Below, one piece after another: positions 17,232 to 25,591 of a stretch of 64,000 bases of DNA; within the stretch, counting starts at the first letter, position 1; every line of letters starts with the position of its first letter. The notes under the pieces were generated by a model. That model was not told where the DNA came from. It made no database searches and saw only the letters and a list, made by a program, of their open reading frames with translations. A program made the translations under genes and the position numbers. The stretch is from Actinoalloteichus fjordicus (lineage in GTDB: Bacteria > Actinomycetota > Actinomycetes > Mycobacteriales > Pseudonocardiaceae). The DNA is taken from contig NZ_CP016076.1 in assembly GCF_001941625.1 (NCBI RefSeq), positions 3,410,001 through 3,474,000 of the forward strand, in the 5' to 3' direction.

Positions 17232-18860
17232 TCAGGCGGGCGGGTCGGCCACGGGCATCGGCGTCTCCCGTGGGGCGCCGAACCAGCGGGCCAGTGCGTC
17301 CCGCAGCCCGGCCGAGGCGGTGTCGACGGGTTCGTCGACGGTCGCGGCCCAGGCGATGTGGGCGTCCGGACGGATCAGGAGGGCGTCGGCCGGTCGTGAC
17401 TCCGCCTCGGCGCTGCGGACGTCCACTCGATGCTGCCAGCCTCGGGCGATGTCGCGGAGATCCTGGCGGTCGGCGAGGTCGAGGAGTACGGGCCGTGCGG
17501 AGTGCAGCAGTTCCGCGACGCTGGTCGCGCCCTGGTCGGTATGCAGGGCGAGGTCCGGGGCGAAGGTGCCTGCCAGGGCGTGGTGATCCGGATCGGGTAC
17601 CGGGTAGCGGATGTCGGCGCCCGAGATGAGGGCTCCGATGCGCCGCAACGGCTGCTCGTCGACGAACAGTTCGAGAAAGACCTCCCGCAAGGCCTGCGCT
17701 GCCGCGTCCTGTCCGCGCCGCAGGGCGACCTGAGCCTGGGTGTGCAGCATCGTGCGGGCGCCCGCGACGTGTCGTTCGTCGTGATACGTGTCCAGCAGGC
17801 CGGGCGGCGCCCAGCCGTGCAGGTCCGCGGCCAGCTTCCAAGCGAGGTTCACCGCGTCGAGCATGCCTGCGTTGAGGCCGACGCCCGTCGCCGGGAACAG
17901 GTGGGCCGCGTCGCCTGCCAGCATGATCCGCCCGTCGCGGTACCGCGCGGCCTGCCGAGCCTCAGATCGATAGCGCGACAGCCGGATCGGATCTCCCAGC
18001 GGGATGTCGATGTCGAGCACGCGGCGAATGCTGTCTTGCAACTCGGTCAGGCTCATCGGCGTGTCGTCGTCGGTTTCGGCGGGCTCGAACTCGGTGGTGG
18101 AGACGAGCAGCATCTCGGCGGTGAGCGCGCCGATGCCGAACACACCACGATCCGTCCTGATGAAGCTCGGACGAATCCGGCCGAGTCCGGGGACGTCGAG
18201 GTGGCCGTCGTCGAACACGGCCACCGCATCGGGCGTGGTGACCTGGCCGAGGCGGTTGACCTCGGGGTAGGTCGTGCCGGGGAACGGGATTCCCGCCCGG
18301 TCGCGCACCCGGCTGCGTGCTCCGTCGCAGCCGACGAGATATCGGGACCTCACCTGGTACGGCCCGTCCGGGCCGTGCACCTCCGCGGTCACCGTGTCGC
18401 CGTCCTGACTGACCCCGATGATCTCCTGTCGACGGCGGATGTCGACGTCGAGTTCGCGGGCGTGTTCGTCGAGCAGGCGTTCGAGCTGCGGTTGCGGGAG
18501 GTGCAGTCCCCGCAACGGGGGGTCTGCCAGGCCGGTGAAGTCCAGATGCACCTCACCGAACGGAAACCGGGGAGCCGGGTGGGCGGGGCCGACGCCTGCC
18601 GCTTCGAACCGGTCCAACAAGCCTCGATAGCGCAGCAGTTCCAGGATCTGACCGCTGAGACCGTTGGCCCTCGGGATGTCCCGGGTCTGCGGCTGTCGCT
18701 CCAACACCAGCGGCCGCACTCCGGCCCGCCGCAGTTCCCCGGCCAGCAGGAGACCGACCGGGCCCGCCCCCACGATGACCACGTCGACGTCGATCACCGG
18801 CCATTCCCTTCGTGGTCCTTCGTCGCCCTTTTCATCTGACTCGGTCCCTGATGAAGACAT
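17232..18860 (-). CDS. FAD-dependent aromatic monooxygenase (PheA/TfdB type)
   Basis: 542 residues: VDVVIVGAGPVGLLLAGELR (FAD Rossmann, ~residue 24-43), YLVGCDGARSRVRDRAG (DG motif) and IMLAGDAAHLFPATGVGLNA (GD motif), as in class A flavoprotein hydroxylases such as rifampicin monooxygenase and polyketide hydroxylases. The C-terminal ~130 residues form the thioredoxin-like domain of this group (PVLLDLADRQDL, ADALLIRPDAHIAWA). It would hydroxylate an aromatic or polyketide substrate with NAD(P)H and O2. Start ATG 18860 has a weak GAAG ribosome site. Stands alone. Confidence 0.9.
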   Translation of the reverse strand: MSSSGTESDEKGDEGPRREWPVIDVDVVIVGAGPVGLLLAGELRRAGVRPLVLERQPQTRDIPRANGLSGQILELLRYRGLLDRFEAAGVGPAHPAPRFPFGEVHLDFTGLADPPLRGLHLPQPQLERLLDEHARELDVDIRRRQEIIGVSQDGDTVTAEVHGPDGPYQVRSRYLVGCDGARSRVRDRAGIPFPGTTYPEVNRLGQVTTPDAVAVFDDGHLDVPGLGRIRPSFIRTDRGVFGIGALTAEMLLVSTTEFEPAETDDDTPMSLTELQDSIRRVLDIDIPLGDPIRLSRYRSEARQAARYRDGRIMLAGDAAHLFPATGVGLNAGMLDAVNLAWKLAADLHGWAPPGLLDTYHDERHVAGARTMLHTQAQVALRRGQDAAAQALREVFLELFVDEQPLRRIGALISGADIRYPVPDPDHHALAGTFAPDLALHTDQGATSVAELLHSARPVLLDLADRQDLRDIARGWQHRVDVRSAEAESRPADALLIRPDAHIAWAATVDEPVDTASAGLRDALARWFGAPRETPMPVADPPA

Positions 18861-19617
18861 TCGCACTTCAGTTGCTCCCGTTTTCGCCGTCGTCGAGCTC
18901 GGCCGGTGATTCTGCGGCATGACCCGGGTCTTGCCGCAAGCCCCCCGGTGCGCTATAAATTGAGAGTGGGACAAGGTGAGTCGGTCCCCCCTCTCCCCTG
19001 GTCTGCGTCCGCAGTCGCCCGCCCTGTCGGTGCCGCGCGAGAGCACTCGCTGCCCGGCGGGAACGCGGCGCCCGTGCGCGAGTCGGGTGGGGCTGCTGCG
19101 GTCGAATTCGCGATCAGGTCTCCTGACGGGCGCTGATCGGCGCGGTCGATGATGACCGTTCGGAGCCTGCTCGCGGCCCCGCCGGGATTCCGTCCGGCAA
19201 CCGAAATCCTGCCCTTCGAATTCCTTCGAGAGCAATTCCGGAATGTCGTCCTTTGAGAAGGCGAATTCTCGTGATCCCAGGTCGGACGATTCTCGATTCC
19301 GGGTTCTGCCCGCCCGTCGGTGCCGTACCGCGAGCAGCGCGACGATTCCGGACTGCACTCACGAGACGCATCTCGGATGCGCACCGAAGGCATCGTGCCG
19401 ACTGTTACCAGGATCGGATGCTCATACCGGCCGTCGGCCCGCGCCACCTTCGGTCGAGACAAGCCCGAATACCCGGCCAGGGCAGTGGCGGGGCCGTCGG
19501 CCGAGGGGCCGTGACGGTGGCCCGATGCGCCTCGTCGACGCCTGAGGAGCCGAGGCGGTCCGCCACGCGCTCGCCCGTGCCGCCCGGGGCCGCGACGATC
19601 ATGCCGGCCGCGACGGA
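18861..19617. other. Long intergenic region without recognisable gene
   Basis: About 760 bases between the monooxygenase start and the end of the pentapeptide-repeat gene. GC content dips locally (TATAAATTGAGAG near 18954; ATTCGCGATCAGG near 19105), but no ORF, palindrome or RNA structure could be supported. The monooxygenase promoter must lie at its left end. Confidence 0.5.
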
Positions 19618-20448
19618 CTACCAGTGCGCGGGGCGGGCGAGGATCGCGGGAAGCCGGGTGGCGGCGTCGCCGTCGGCGGAGTTGACCTGGGGTTGGGTGA
19701 GGAAGAGGCTGTCGGCCAGGTTCGCGCCGTGCAGCCGGGCGTCCCGGAGATCCGCGCCGATCAGATCCGCCGAACTCAGGTCGGCGTCGGTCAGATCGGC
19801 GGCGATGAGATACGTCCCTCGCAGGTCGGCTCCCCGCAGGTCGGCGCCGCGCAGTCTCGCACCGATGAGGTCGGCTTTCCGGCGGCTCTTCCGCCTGCCG
19901 GGCACTCCCGCTCGCACCAGTTCGCTGGTCCGCCGCAACACCGTGTCGACCTCGTCGTGCTGCGCGGCCAAGTCCACCGCGAGCAGTTCCTTCGGAGTGC
20001 CTCTGGTGAGACCTTCGATGCGATCTCGCAGGTCACGGACCGCTGGACGGAGTGGTACGGCCGAGGGCAGGGTCAGCGCCTCAGACAGATACCAGAGCAG
20101 CTCGTGAAGCCTGCGCATGACCGGGAGCACGGCGAACATCTGTCCGGCGGTGTCCGGGGCCGCTCGCCAGTCTCGGCCGCCGAAGGTGGTCTGGGACACG
20201 CGCTGCCCGGCGCCGAGGCAGTCGAACGAGGTGCAGCCTGCGAAGCCTCGCTGTCGCAGGTCGGCATGAATGCCGCAGCCGAAGTCCTTCCGCAGGTTCG
20301 GGCAGGCGGTGCCTGCGGCCTTGGTGATCGCGAAGTCCTTCGACGCGGTGAAGGGCAGGGCGACGCAGCACAACGCGAAGCAGTTCGCGCAGTCGGCCAG
20401 CAGGTTGCGGCGGCCGTCGAAAGACACGGCCGGGAGATTCTCGGGCAC
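19618..20448 (-). CDS. Pentapeptide-repeat protein with N-terminal Cys cluster
   Basis: GTG start at 20448 with GGAAG ten bases upstream. The N-terminal ~75 residues hold a dense cysteine cluster: DCANCFALCCVAL, then CPNLRKDFGCGIH and GCTSFDCLG. The middle is helical. The C-terminus has eleven or so A(D/N)LxxA-type pentapeptides (ADLIGARLRGADLRGADLRG, then ADLTDADLSSADLIGADLRD), enough for two to three turns of a right-handed beta-helix. Pentapeptide proteins can mimic DNA or act as binding scaffolds; the Cys cluster suggests a bound metal. Function unknown. Confidence 0.85.
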   Translation of the reverse strand: MPENLPAVSFDGRRNLLADCANCFALCCVALPFTASKDFAITKAAGTACPNLRKDFGCGIHADLRQRGFAGCTSFDCLGAGQRVSQTTFGGRDWRAAPDTAGQMFAVLPVMRRLHELLWYLSEALTLPSAVPLRPAVRDLRDRIEGLTRGTPKELLAVDLAAQHDEVDTVLRRTSELVRAGVPGRRKSRRKADLIGARLRGADLRGADLRGTYLIAADLTDADLSSADLIGADLRDARLHGANLADSLFLTQPQVNSADGDAATRLPAILARPAHW

Positions 20449-20651
20449 CGGGTGGGTCGCTTCCGGTCGGGCGGCTGTCGTGGTTTTCGTGTCGCCAGGA
20501 GCGGCGGGTCCACGACGGTTCTGGTCGGGAGAGGCAGTCTAGGCGGCTCCGGGCGTCGGTCGGGTCCCGGGGCGACGTGGGCGGGCCCGACACCCCTGAC
20601 CCTCGCCCGTGGGCCGGGAGTCAGGTGCATCACGTCGATCCTGGTATCTCG

Positions 20652-21239
20652 TCAGTTCTCGACCCGGATGCCGTTCTCCAGGGTCCTGATCACGACGCTC
20701 GTCACCCCGTGTCGGGAGAGCCGTCCCTGGTCCGCCTCTTCGTAGCCGGTGTAGACCAACGACCAGAGGACGCGCTGAATCCAGTCGGGGGTGACCTCGC
20801 GGTCGAAGACACCCTCGGCCTGACCTCGTTCGATAAGCGCGATGACCGGGTCGTCAGGTGCCGAAGGCGGCGCTGGCACGCCGTTGGCGCCGCCGTGCCC
20901 CTCCAGTATCTGCGGGTCGGCGAACAGGAACATCAACCGGTCACCGACGGACACCATGGCTGCGACGAGCCTGCGCATCGCCTCGGCAGGAGCGCCCTGT
21001 TCGATCTCGGCATCGGCCACGGCCTGCTCGATCGCCTCGACGGAGTCCTCGACTGCTGCGCTGATCAGCCCGTCACGATCCGGGAAGTACCGGCGCAGGG
21101 TCGTGCGGCTGACGCCTGCGGCCTCGGCGATCTCGGGCAGGGTCGCGGTGCGGTTGCGCGCGAGTACCGACGCCGCCGCACTGAGGATGGCCCGCTGCGT
21201 GCGGCCGCGTGTTCTCGACTCCAAGGCCGGGTCGTTCAT
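20652..21239 (-). CDS. TetR-family transcriptional regulator
   Basis: 195 residues: TRGRTQRAILSAAASVLARN, ATLPEIAEAAGVSRTTLRRY and FPDRDGLISAAVEDSVEAIE form the DNA-binding domain. ATG 21239 was chosen; ATG 21248 would add MRG. It is divergent from the NmrA-like gene at 21358 and likely controls it. Confidence 0.9.
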   Translation of the reverse strand: MNDPALESRTRGRTQRAILSAAASVLARNRTATLPEIAEAAGVSRTTLRRYFPDRDGLISAAVEDSVEAIEQAVADAEIEQGAPAEAMRRLVAAMVSVGDRLMFLFADPQILEGHGGANGVPAPPSAPDDPVIALIERGQAEGVFDREVTPDWIQRVLWSLVYTGYEEADQGRLSRHGVTSVVIRTLENGIRVEN

Positions 21240-21300
21240 GCCGCGCATGCTATCGGCAGCAGAGCTGCTTCCCGACAGCACCGGAATGGACCTCAAAAGG

Positions 21301-21334
21301 ACCATTAAGGTAGCTTGAAGATCTATTTAGTGGT
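21301..21334. promoter_or_regulatory. Imperfect palindrome in divergent TetR/NmrA promoter region
   Basis: ACCATTAA at 21301 and TTAGTGGT at 21327-21334 form an inverted repeat with one mismatch around an AT-rich centre, in an otherwise GC-rich region between the two divergent genes. Its position fits a TetR operator. Confidence 0.45.
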
Positions 21335-21357
21335 GTGCAAGGAACGGGAGGGCACGA

Positions 21358-22161
21358 ATGCGAATCCTGGTGACCGGTGGAACAGGGAACATCGGCAGGC
21401 TGGTCGTCGACGAGCTGTTACGGGCGGACGCCGACGAGGTGCGGGTCCTGACCGCCGACCCGGTGCGGGCGGCCCTGCCCCCGGAGGTCGAGGTCGTCGA
21501 GGGCTACCTCGGGCGTGTCGAGACGCTGCCGAGGGCGTTGGAGGGTGTCGACCGCATGTACCTCGCGCCGCTGCCGAAGACCGTCGTCGAGGTCATGCGA
21601 CTCGCCGCCTCGTCGGGCGTGGAGCGTGTCGTCGACGTGGCGGGCGGCAAGGACACCTGGTGGTACTGCATCGAGGAGGCCGTCGAACAGTCCGGGATCG
21701 CCTGGACGCATCTAGAACCGGGCGAGTTCATGACCAATCGGCTGAGCTGGGTCGACCAGATTCGCGACACGGGTCGCGTGCGGGACGCCTACCCCGACTC
21801 CGCAGGCGCTGCCATCGCGCTGGAGGACATCGCGGTCGTCGCTGCCGCCATGCTCCTGGAGGACGGACACCTGGGCAGGGCCTACGAGCTGACGGGGCCG
21901 GAGACGATCAGTCGGGCGGAGATGCTCCGCTGCATCGGGCGCGCACTCGGTCGGCACATTCCCTATGAGGAATTGTCCCACGAACAGGCGGTCGAGCTGT
22001 ACGCCGCGACCATGGGCGAGTTCGGGAGCTGGTACGTCGGCGGCATGGCCGATCTCGTGGCCGAGCCTCACCGGTCCACCACCACGTTCCAAGACCTCAT
22101 GGGGCGCCCCGGCACGACCTTCGCCGAGTGGGCGGCGGCCAACGCGGACTCCTTCCGCTGA
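21358..22161 (+). CDS. NmrA-like NAD(P)-binding oxidoreductase
   Basis: MRILVTGGTGNIGRLVVDEL gives the Rossmann GxxGxxG; VDRMYLAPL, VERVVDVAGG, HLEPGEFMTNRLSW and a C-terminal TTFAEWAAANADSF are typical of the atypical SDR/NmrA group. 267 residues. Start has GGGAGGGCACGA upstream. Third protein of this group in the window (others at 3484 and 12068). Confidence 0.88.
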   Translation: MRILVTGGTGNIGRLVVDELLRADADEVRVLTADPVRAALPPEVEVVEGYLGRVETLPRALEGVDRMYLAPLPKTVVEVMRLAASSGVERVVDVAGGKDTWWYCIEEAVEQSGIAWTHLEPGEFMTNRLSWVDQIRDTGRVRDAYPDSAGAAIALEDIAVVAAAMLLEDGHLGRAYELTGPETISRAEMLRCIGRALGRHIPYEELSHEQAVELYAATMGEFGSWYVGGMADLVAEPHRSTTTFQDLMGRPGTTFAEWAAANADSFR

Positions 22162-22295
22162 CTCCGTGGGCCCGCCCTGACGTCATCGCCGGCGGCCGCC
22201 GTCTCGGGCCGCTCGCGGTCGTCAGGGTGGTCCTGCCAGACCCAGGATGATTCGGACCTGGTGTGCACAGCGGCTCACGAACCAGAGTGACGTCC

Positions 22296-23087
22296 ATGAC
22301 CGAGATCGACACCGCAGTCCCCGATTTCCGCGACCGGGTAGTGCTGGTCACCGGCGGCACGACGGGCATGGGCCTGGCCACCGCGCGACTGCTGCTGGAA
22401 CGCAATGCCCATGTGGTCATCACCGGCCGAGACGAGGGACGGCTCGCCTCGGCCGCCGAACGGCTGAGCCGGGCCGCCGACGACGCCCGACTCCTCACCG
22501 TGCGCGCGGACTCGGCCGACCTCACCGATCTCGAGGGCCTGGCCGAGGTCATTCGGGAGCGGCACGGCAGGCTGGACGGCGTGTTCGCCAACGCGGGGGT
22601 GGGCGCTTTCCAACGAGCCGAGGAGGTCTCCGAGGCGGCCTTCGACCACGTCGTCGACGTCAACTTCAAGGGAGTGTTCTTCACCATCCAGCAGGCGCTG
22701 CCACTGCTCGACGCGGCGGGCGGCGGCTCCATCGTGATCAACGCCTCCTGGACGCTGCATCGGGGCATGGCCGTCGCACCGGTGTACGCGGCCAGCAAGG
22801 CCGCCGTCCACAACCTGGCACGGACGCTGGGCGCCGACCTGGCAGGCCGGAACATCCGAGTCAACTCGGTCAGCCCCGGCTACATCGTCACCGACATGTT
22901 CACCGGGTTCGCCCCTGAACAGGCGGCGCAGGACGCCATCGCCGCCACCGTGCCGCTGAACCGACTCGGCCAGTCCTCGGACGTCGCCGAGGCCGTGGCC
23001 TTCCTGCTGTCCCCACAGTCCTCCTACATCACCGCCCAGGACCTTCTGGTGGACGGCGGACTGGTCACCGCGCTGCCCGGCTCCTGA
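22296..23087 (+). CDS. Classical short-chain dehydrogenase/reductase
   Basis: 263 residues: VVLVTGGTTGMGLATARLLL (TGxxxGxG cofactor motif), GVFANAGVG (NAG motif), INASW followed by VYAASKAAVHNLA (Ser-Tyr-xxx-Lys catalytic residues) and a C-terminal DLLVDGGL. NAD(P)-dependent oxidation or reduction of a carbonyl/alcohol. ATG 22296 preferred to the GTG 11 codons upstream. An XRE regulator follows 40 bases downstream in the same direction. Confidence 0.93.
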   Translation: MTEIDTAVPDFRDRVVLVTGGTTGMGLATARLLLERNAHVVITGRDEGRLASAAERLSRAADDARLLTVRADSADLTDLEGLAEVIRERHGRLDGVFANAGVGAFQRAEEVSEAAFDHVVDVNFKGVFFTIQQALPLLDAAGGGSIVINASWTLHRGMAVAPVYAASKAAVHNLARTLGADLAGRNIRVNSVSPGYIVTDMFTGFAPEQAAQDAIAATVPLNRLGQSSDVAEAVAFLLSPQSSYITAQDLLVDGGLVTALPGS

Positions 23088-23127
23088 GCCTCGATCCAGG
23101 ACGCCGAGAGAAGGACATACTGGGCCG

Positions 23128-24039
23128 ATGAACAGCGCGTCGACCATGGGCGAGTTCTTACGTGCCCGGCGTTCCGGACTGAGCCCCGACGTCGTCTCCC
23201 TGCCGAGCATCGGGGGGCGACGTCGGGTCTCGGGGCTTCGCCGCGAGGAGATCGCCCAGCTCGCCGGGGTCAGCGTCGACTACTACACCCGTATGGAACA
23301 GGGCCGGGTGGCCAATCCATCGGATGCCGTCCTCGACGCGCTCGCTCGCGCCCTGCGATTGGACGCGGAGGAGACCCGGCATCTGCACCGACTCGCCAGG
23401 CCGCAGTCGTCCGCCAGAAGGACCGCTCGCCGCAGAACCGTGCCGCAGACGGTGCGCCCCATGCTCCGACGGCTGCTTGACGAACTGGTGGACGTGCCCG
23501 CGGTGATCCGCGGCCGCCGGATGGACGTCCTGGCCTGGAACGACGCCGCCTGTGCGCTGTTCGGCGACTTCGCCGAGCTGGACCCGGCCGACCGCAACAT
23601 CGCCCGCATGACCTTTCTGAATCCCGAGTCCCGTCGGCTGTACGCGGACTGGACGGCCTGCGCTCGCGAGAACGTGGCATACCTGCACATGGAGGCAGGT
23701 CTGCATCCCGACGACCCGCAGCTGGCGGGCCTGATCGGCGAGCTCTCCATGAAGAGCGAGGACTTCCGCCGCTGGTGGGCCCAACACCCCGTGCAGGACG
23801 GCACCTCGGGCATCAAACGGTTCCACCATCCGGTGGCAGGCGAGCTGACACTGGAGTACGAGACCCTGCGCGCGGCGGGCGACCCGAGTCAGGCGCTGCT
23901 CATGTACGCCGCCGAACCGGGCAGCCCCTCGCACGACGCCCTGCGGCTGCTGCTCGCCTGGGCCGTTCCGGAAGCTGCCTGCGCCCCTGAGGCGTCGAGC
24001 CGGTCGGGGTTTGACACAAGGCGAGCAGAGGAGCTCTAA
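23128..24039 (+). CDS. XRE-family regulator with MmyB-type ligand-binding domain
   Basis: 303 residues: STMGEFLRARRSGLSP, VSGLRREEIAQLAGVSVDYY and TRMEQGRVANPSDAVLDALA are the helix-turn-helix region; MDVLAWNDAACALFGDF and RWWAQHPV belong to the C-terminal MmyB ligand-binding fold (PAS-like, thought to bind small hydrophobic molecules). Intact paralogue of the frameshifted gene at 4927. Lies just after the SDR gene and may be co-transcribed with it. Confidence 0.9.
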   Translation: MNSASTMGEFLRARRSGLSPDVVSLPSIGGRRRVSGLRREEIAQLAGVSVDYYTRMEQGRVANPSDAVLDALARALRLDAEETRHLHRLARPQSSARRTARRRTVPQTVRPMLRRLLDELVDVPAVIRGRRMDVLAWNDAACALFGDFAELDPADRNIARMTFLNPESRRLYADWTACARENVAYLHMEAGLHPDDPQLAGLIGELSMKSEDFRRWWAQHPVQDGTSGIKRFHHPVAGELTLEYETLRAAGDPSQALLMYAAEPGSPSHDALRLLLAWAVPEAACAPEASSRSGFDTRRAEEL

Positions 24040-24389
24040 TCGCTTCTGTGTCGCGTGACGCCGACCAGAGAGCAGTGGGCAGGTCGGCAGTCGGGCGGTC
24101 ACCTTCGCCAAGGGATCGTGTCATGAGTTCACTCTCCGCATCCTGCGTCTGACCCAGGCGGCGCCTCCGCGTGCGCCCTTCCCGTACTGCCGTGCCCGGC
24201 ACCGTCGTCTCGAGTCCATGACCTCGCCGATCGTCTAGACCGACCAGAACCCTCGGGGCGGTCGGCGGTCTCTGCTGCCCGATCGAGGTCTCGGCCGCGA
24301 CAGCACGGCCGTGCGATCTCGGCTGCGCCTGTCGTCCTCTTCTCGTCGCGATCACGCGACCCCTCGACTTCCGGGAGAACCGAACACGC
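24040..24389. other. Intergenic region, nothing recognised
   Basis: 350 bases between the XRE gene and the deazaflavin reductase-hemerythrin gene; no coding frame or convincing terminator seen. Confidence 0.45.
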
Positions 24390-25334
24390 ATGTCCAGCTC
24401 CTCCCCCGGTGACTCCGTCACCCGAGACTCCTTCCACGACTCCGTCATCACCGAGTTCCGCGCGAACGGCGGCACGGTCGGCGGCCCCTTGGCGGGCGGC
24501 GACCTGTTGTTGCTGACCACCACCGGAGCACGAACCGGCAGTGAGTCGACCGTCCCCCTCGGCTATGTGCGGGACGGCGACCGGCTGCTGGTCGTCGGCT
24601 CCAACCTCGGCGCGCCCCGCCATCCGGCCTGGTATCACAACCTGCTCGCTCATCCGTCGGTCCGAGTGGAGATCGGCACCGAGACGTTCGAGGCGATCGC
24701 GGTCCCGGCAGAAGGCGCACGGCGCGAGCGTCTGTTTCGGCAGGTCGTGGCGGCGGTGCCGGGCTATCGCGACTATCAGGACCGCACCACCCGCCCGCTG
24801 CCGGTCGTGGTGTTGGAACGCGGCGACGCGCACTCGGCCGAGCACACCGGCGACGGGAGTCCTCGCGGGATCACCACCCTCGCCGACAAGCTCCTGGCAG
24901 TCCACGCGTGGCTTCGCGGCCAGTTGCGGCACCTTGTCGCCGAGACCGACGCACACCTCGCCGCGCGCGCAGCCCACCAGGGGCCGGGCGCGCCGCCCGC
25001 GCCCGGACTCGGCATGCAGATCCGACAGCACTGCCTGGCCTTCTGCGAGACGCTGGAGTTCCATCACACCAGTGAGGACGCGCATGTCCTCCCCGCCATC
25101 GCCGAGCATCAGCCGCAGTTGCGCGCGGCCGTGGACCGTCTTCGGGAGGAACACCGGACGGTCCGCCGCATCAAGGAGGAGATCCTCACCCTGCTGACCG
25201 AGATAGGCACGACCGACGCCCGCCGGTTCCGCACGGAGCTGGACCGCATGTCACGAGAGTTGATCGCGCACCTGGACTACGAGGAGGAGACCGTGCTTCC
25301 CATCCTGGCCGCGATTCCGCTGCCGGGGCGCTAG
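24390..25334 (+). CDS. Fusion of F420/deazaflavin-dependent nitroreductase-type domain and hemerythrin domain
   Basis: Residues ~10-145 are of the Ddn family: LLLLTTTGARTGSESTVPLGY, VVGSNLGAPRHPAWYHNLLA and HPSVRVEIG, a fold that binds deazaflavin F420. Residues ~170-310 are a four-helix hemerythrin-like domain with spaced His/Glu: VHAWLRGQL, EFHHTSEDAHVLPAIAEH, EEHRTVRRIKEEI and IAHLDYEEETVLPIL, suitable for a di-iron centre binding O2 or NO. The combination suggests F420-linked redox chemistry coupled to O2/NO sensing or quinone protection. Only inferred; no neighbours help. Confidence 0.85.
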   Translation: MSSSSPGDSVTRDSFHDSVITEFRANGGTVGGPLAGGDLLLLTTTGARTGSESTVPLGYVRDGDRLLVVGSNLGAPRHPAWYHNLLAHPSVRVEIGTETFEAIAVPAEGARRERLFRQVVAAVPGYRDYQDRTTRPLPVVVLERGDAHSAEHTGDGSPRGITTLADKLLAVHAWLRGQLRHLVAETDAHLAARAAHQGPGAPPAPGLGMQIRQHCLAFCETLEFHHTSEDAHVLPAIAEHQPQLRAAVDRLREEHRTVRRIKEEILTLLTEIGTTDARRFRTELDRMSRELIAHLDYEEETVLPILAAIPLPGR

Positions 25335-25346
25335 CGAGCAGCCGGT

Positions 25347-25406
25347 GTCCGCCGTTCGGCGGGGACGCCGGGGTGGAGGTGGGGACGGGAGTCTCCCCGC
25401 CCCACC
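25347..25406. terminator. Hairpins between convergent genes
   Basis: Two consecutive GC-rich hairpins (GTCCGCCG...CGGCGGGGAC at 25347-25366, and GGTGGGG/CCCCACC at 25378-25384 and 25400-25406) lie between the convergent genes ending at 25334 and 25592. They are well placed as a bidirectional terminator, although there is no T-run. Confidence 0.4.
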
Positions 25407-25591
25407 GGCTCCGGCCCGTTGTCAGCGTTCACGGAGCCGGGAGCTGTGCCGTCGCGCCTGGAAGCGGTTTCCACACACGGCCATGGAACACCAGCGTCGA
25501 TCGCCCGAGCGGGAGACGTCGTGGAAGTGCAGGACGCAGTCCGGGCGAAGCGACGCTGGCGCCCGCACAGCATCGTTGCTCGTAGCCGGAG

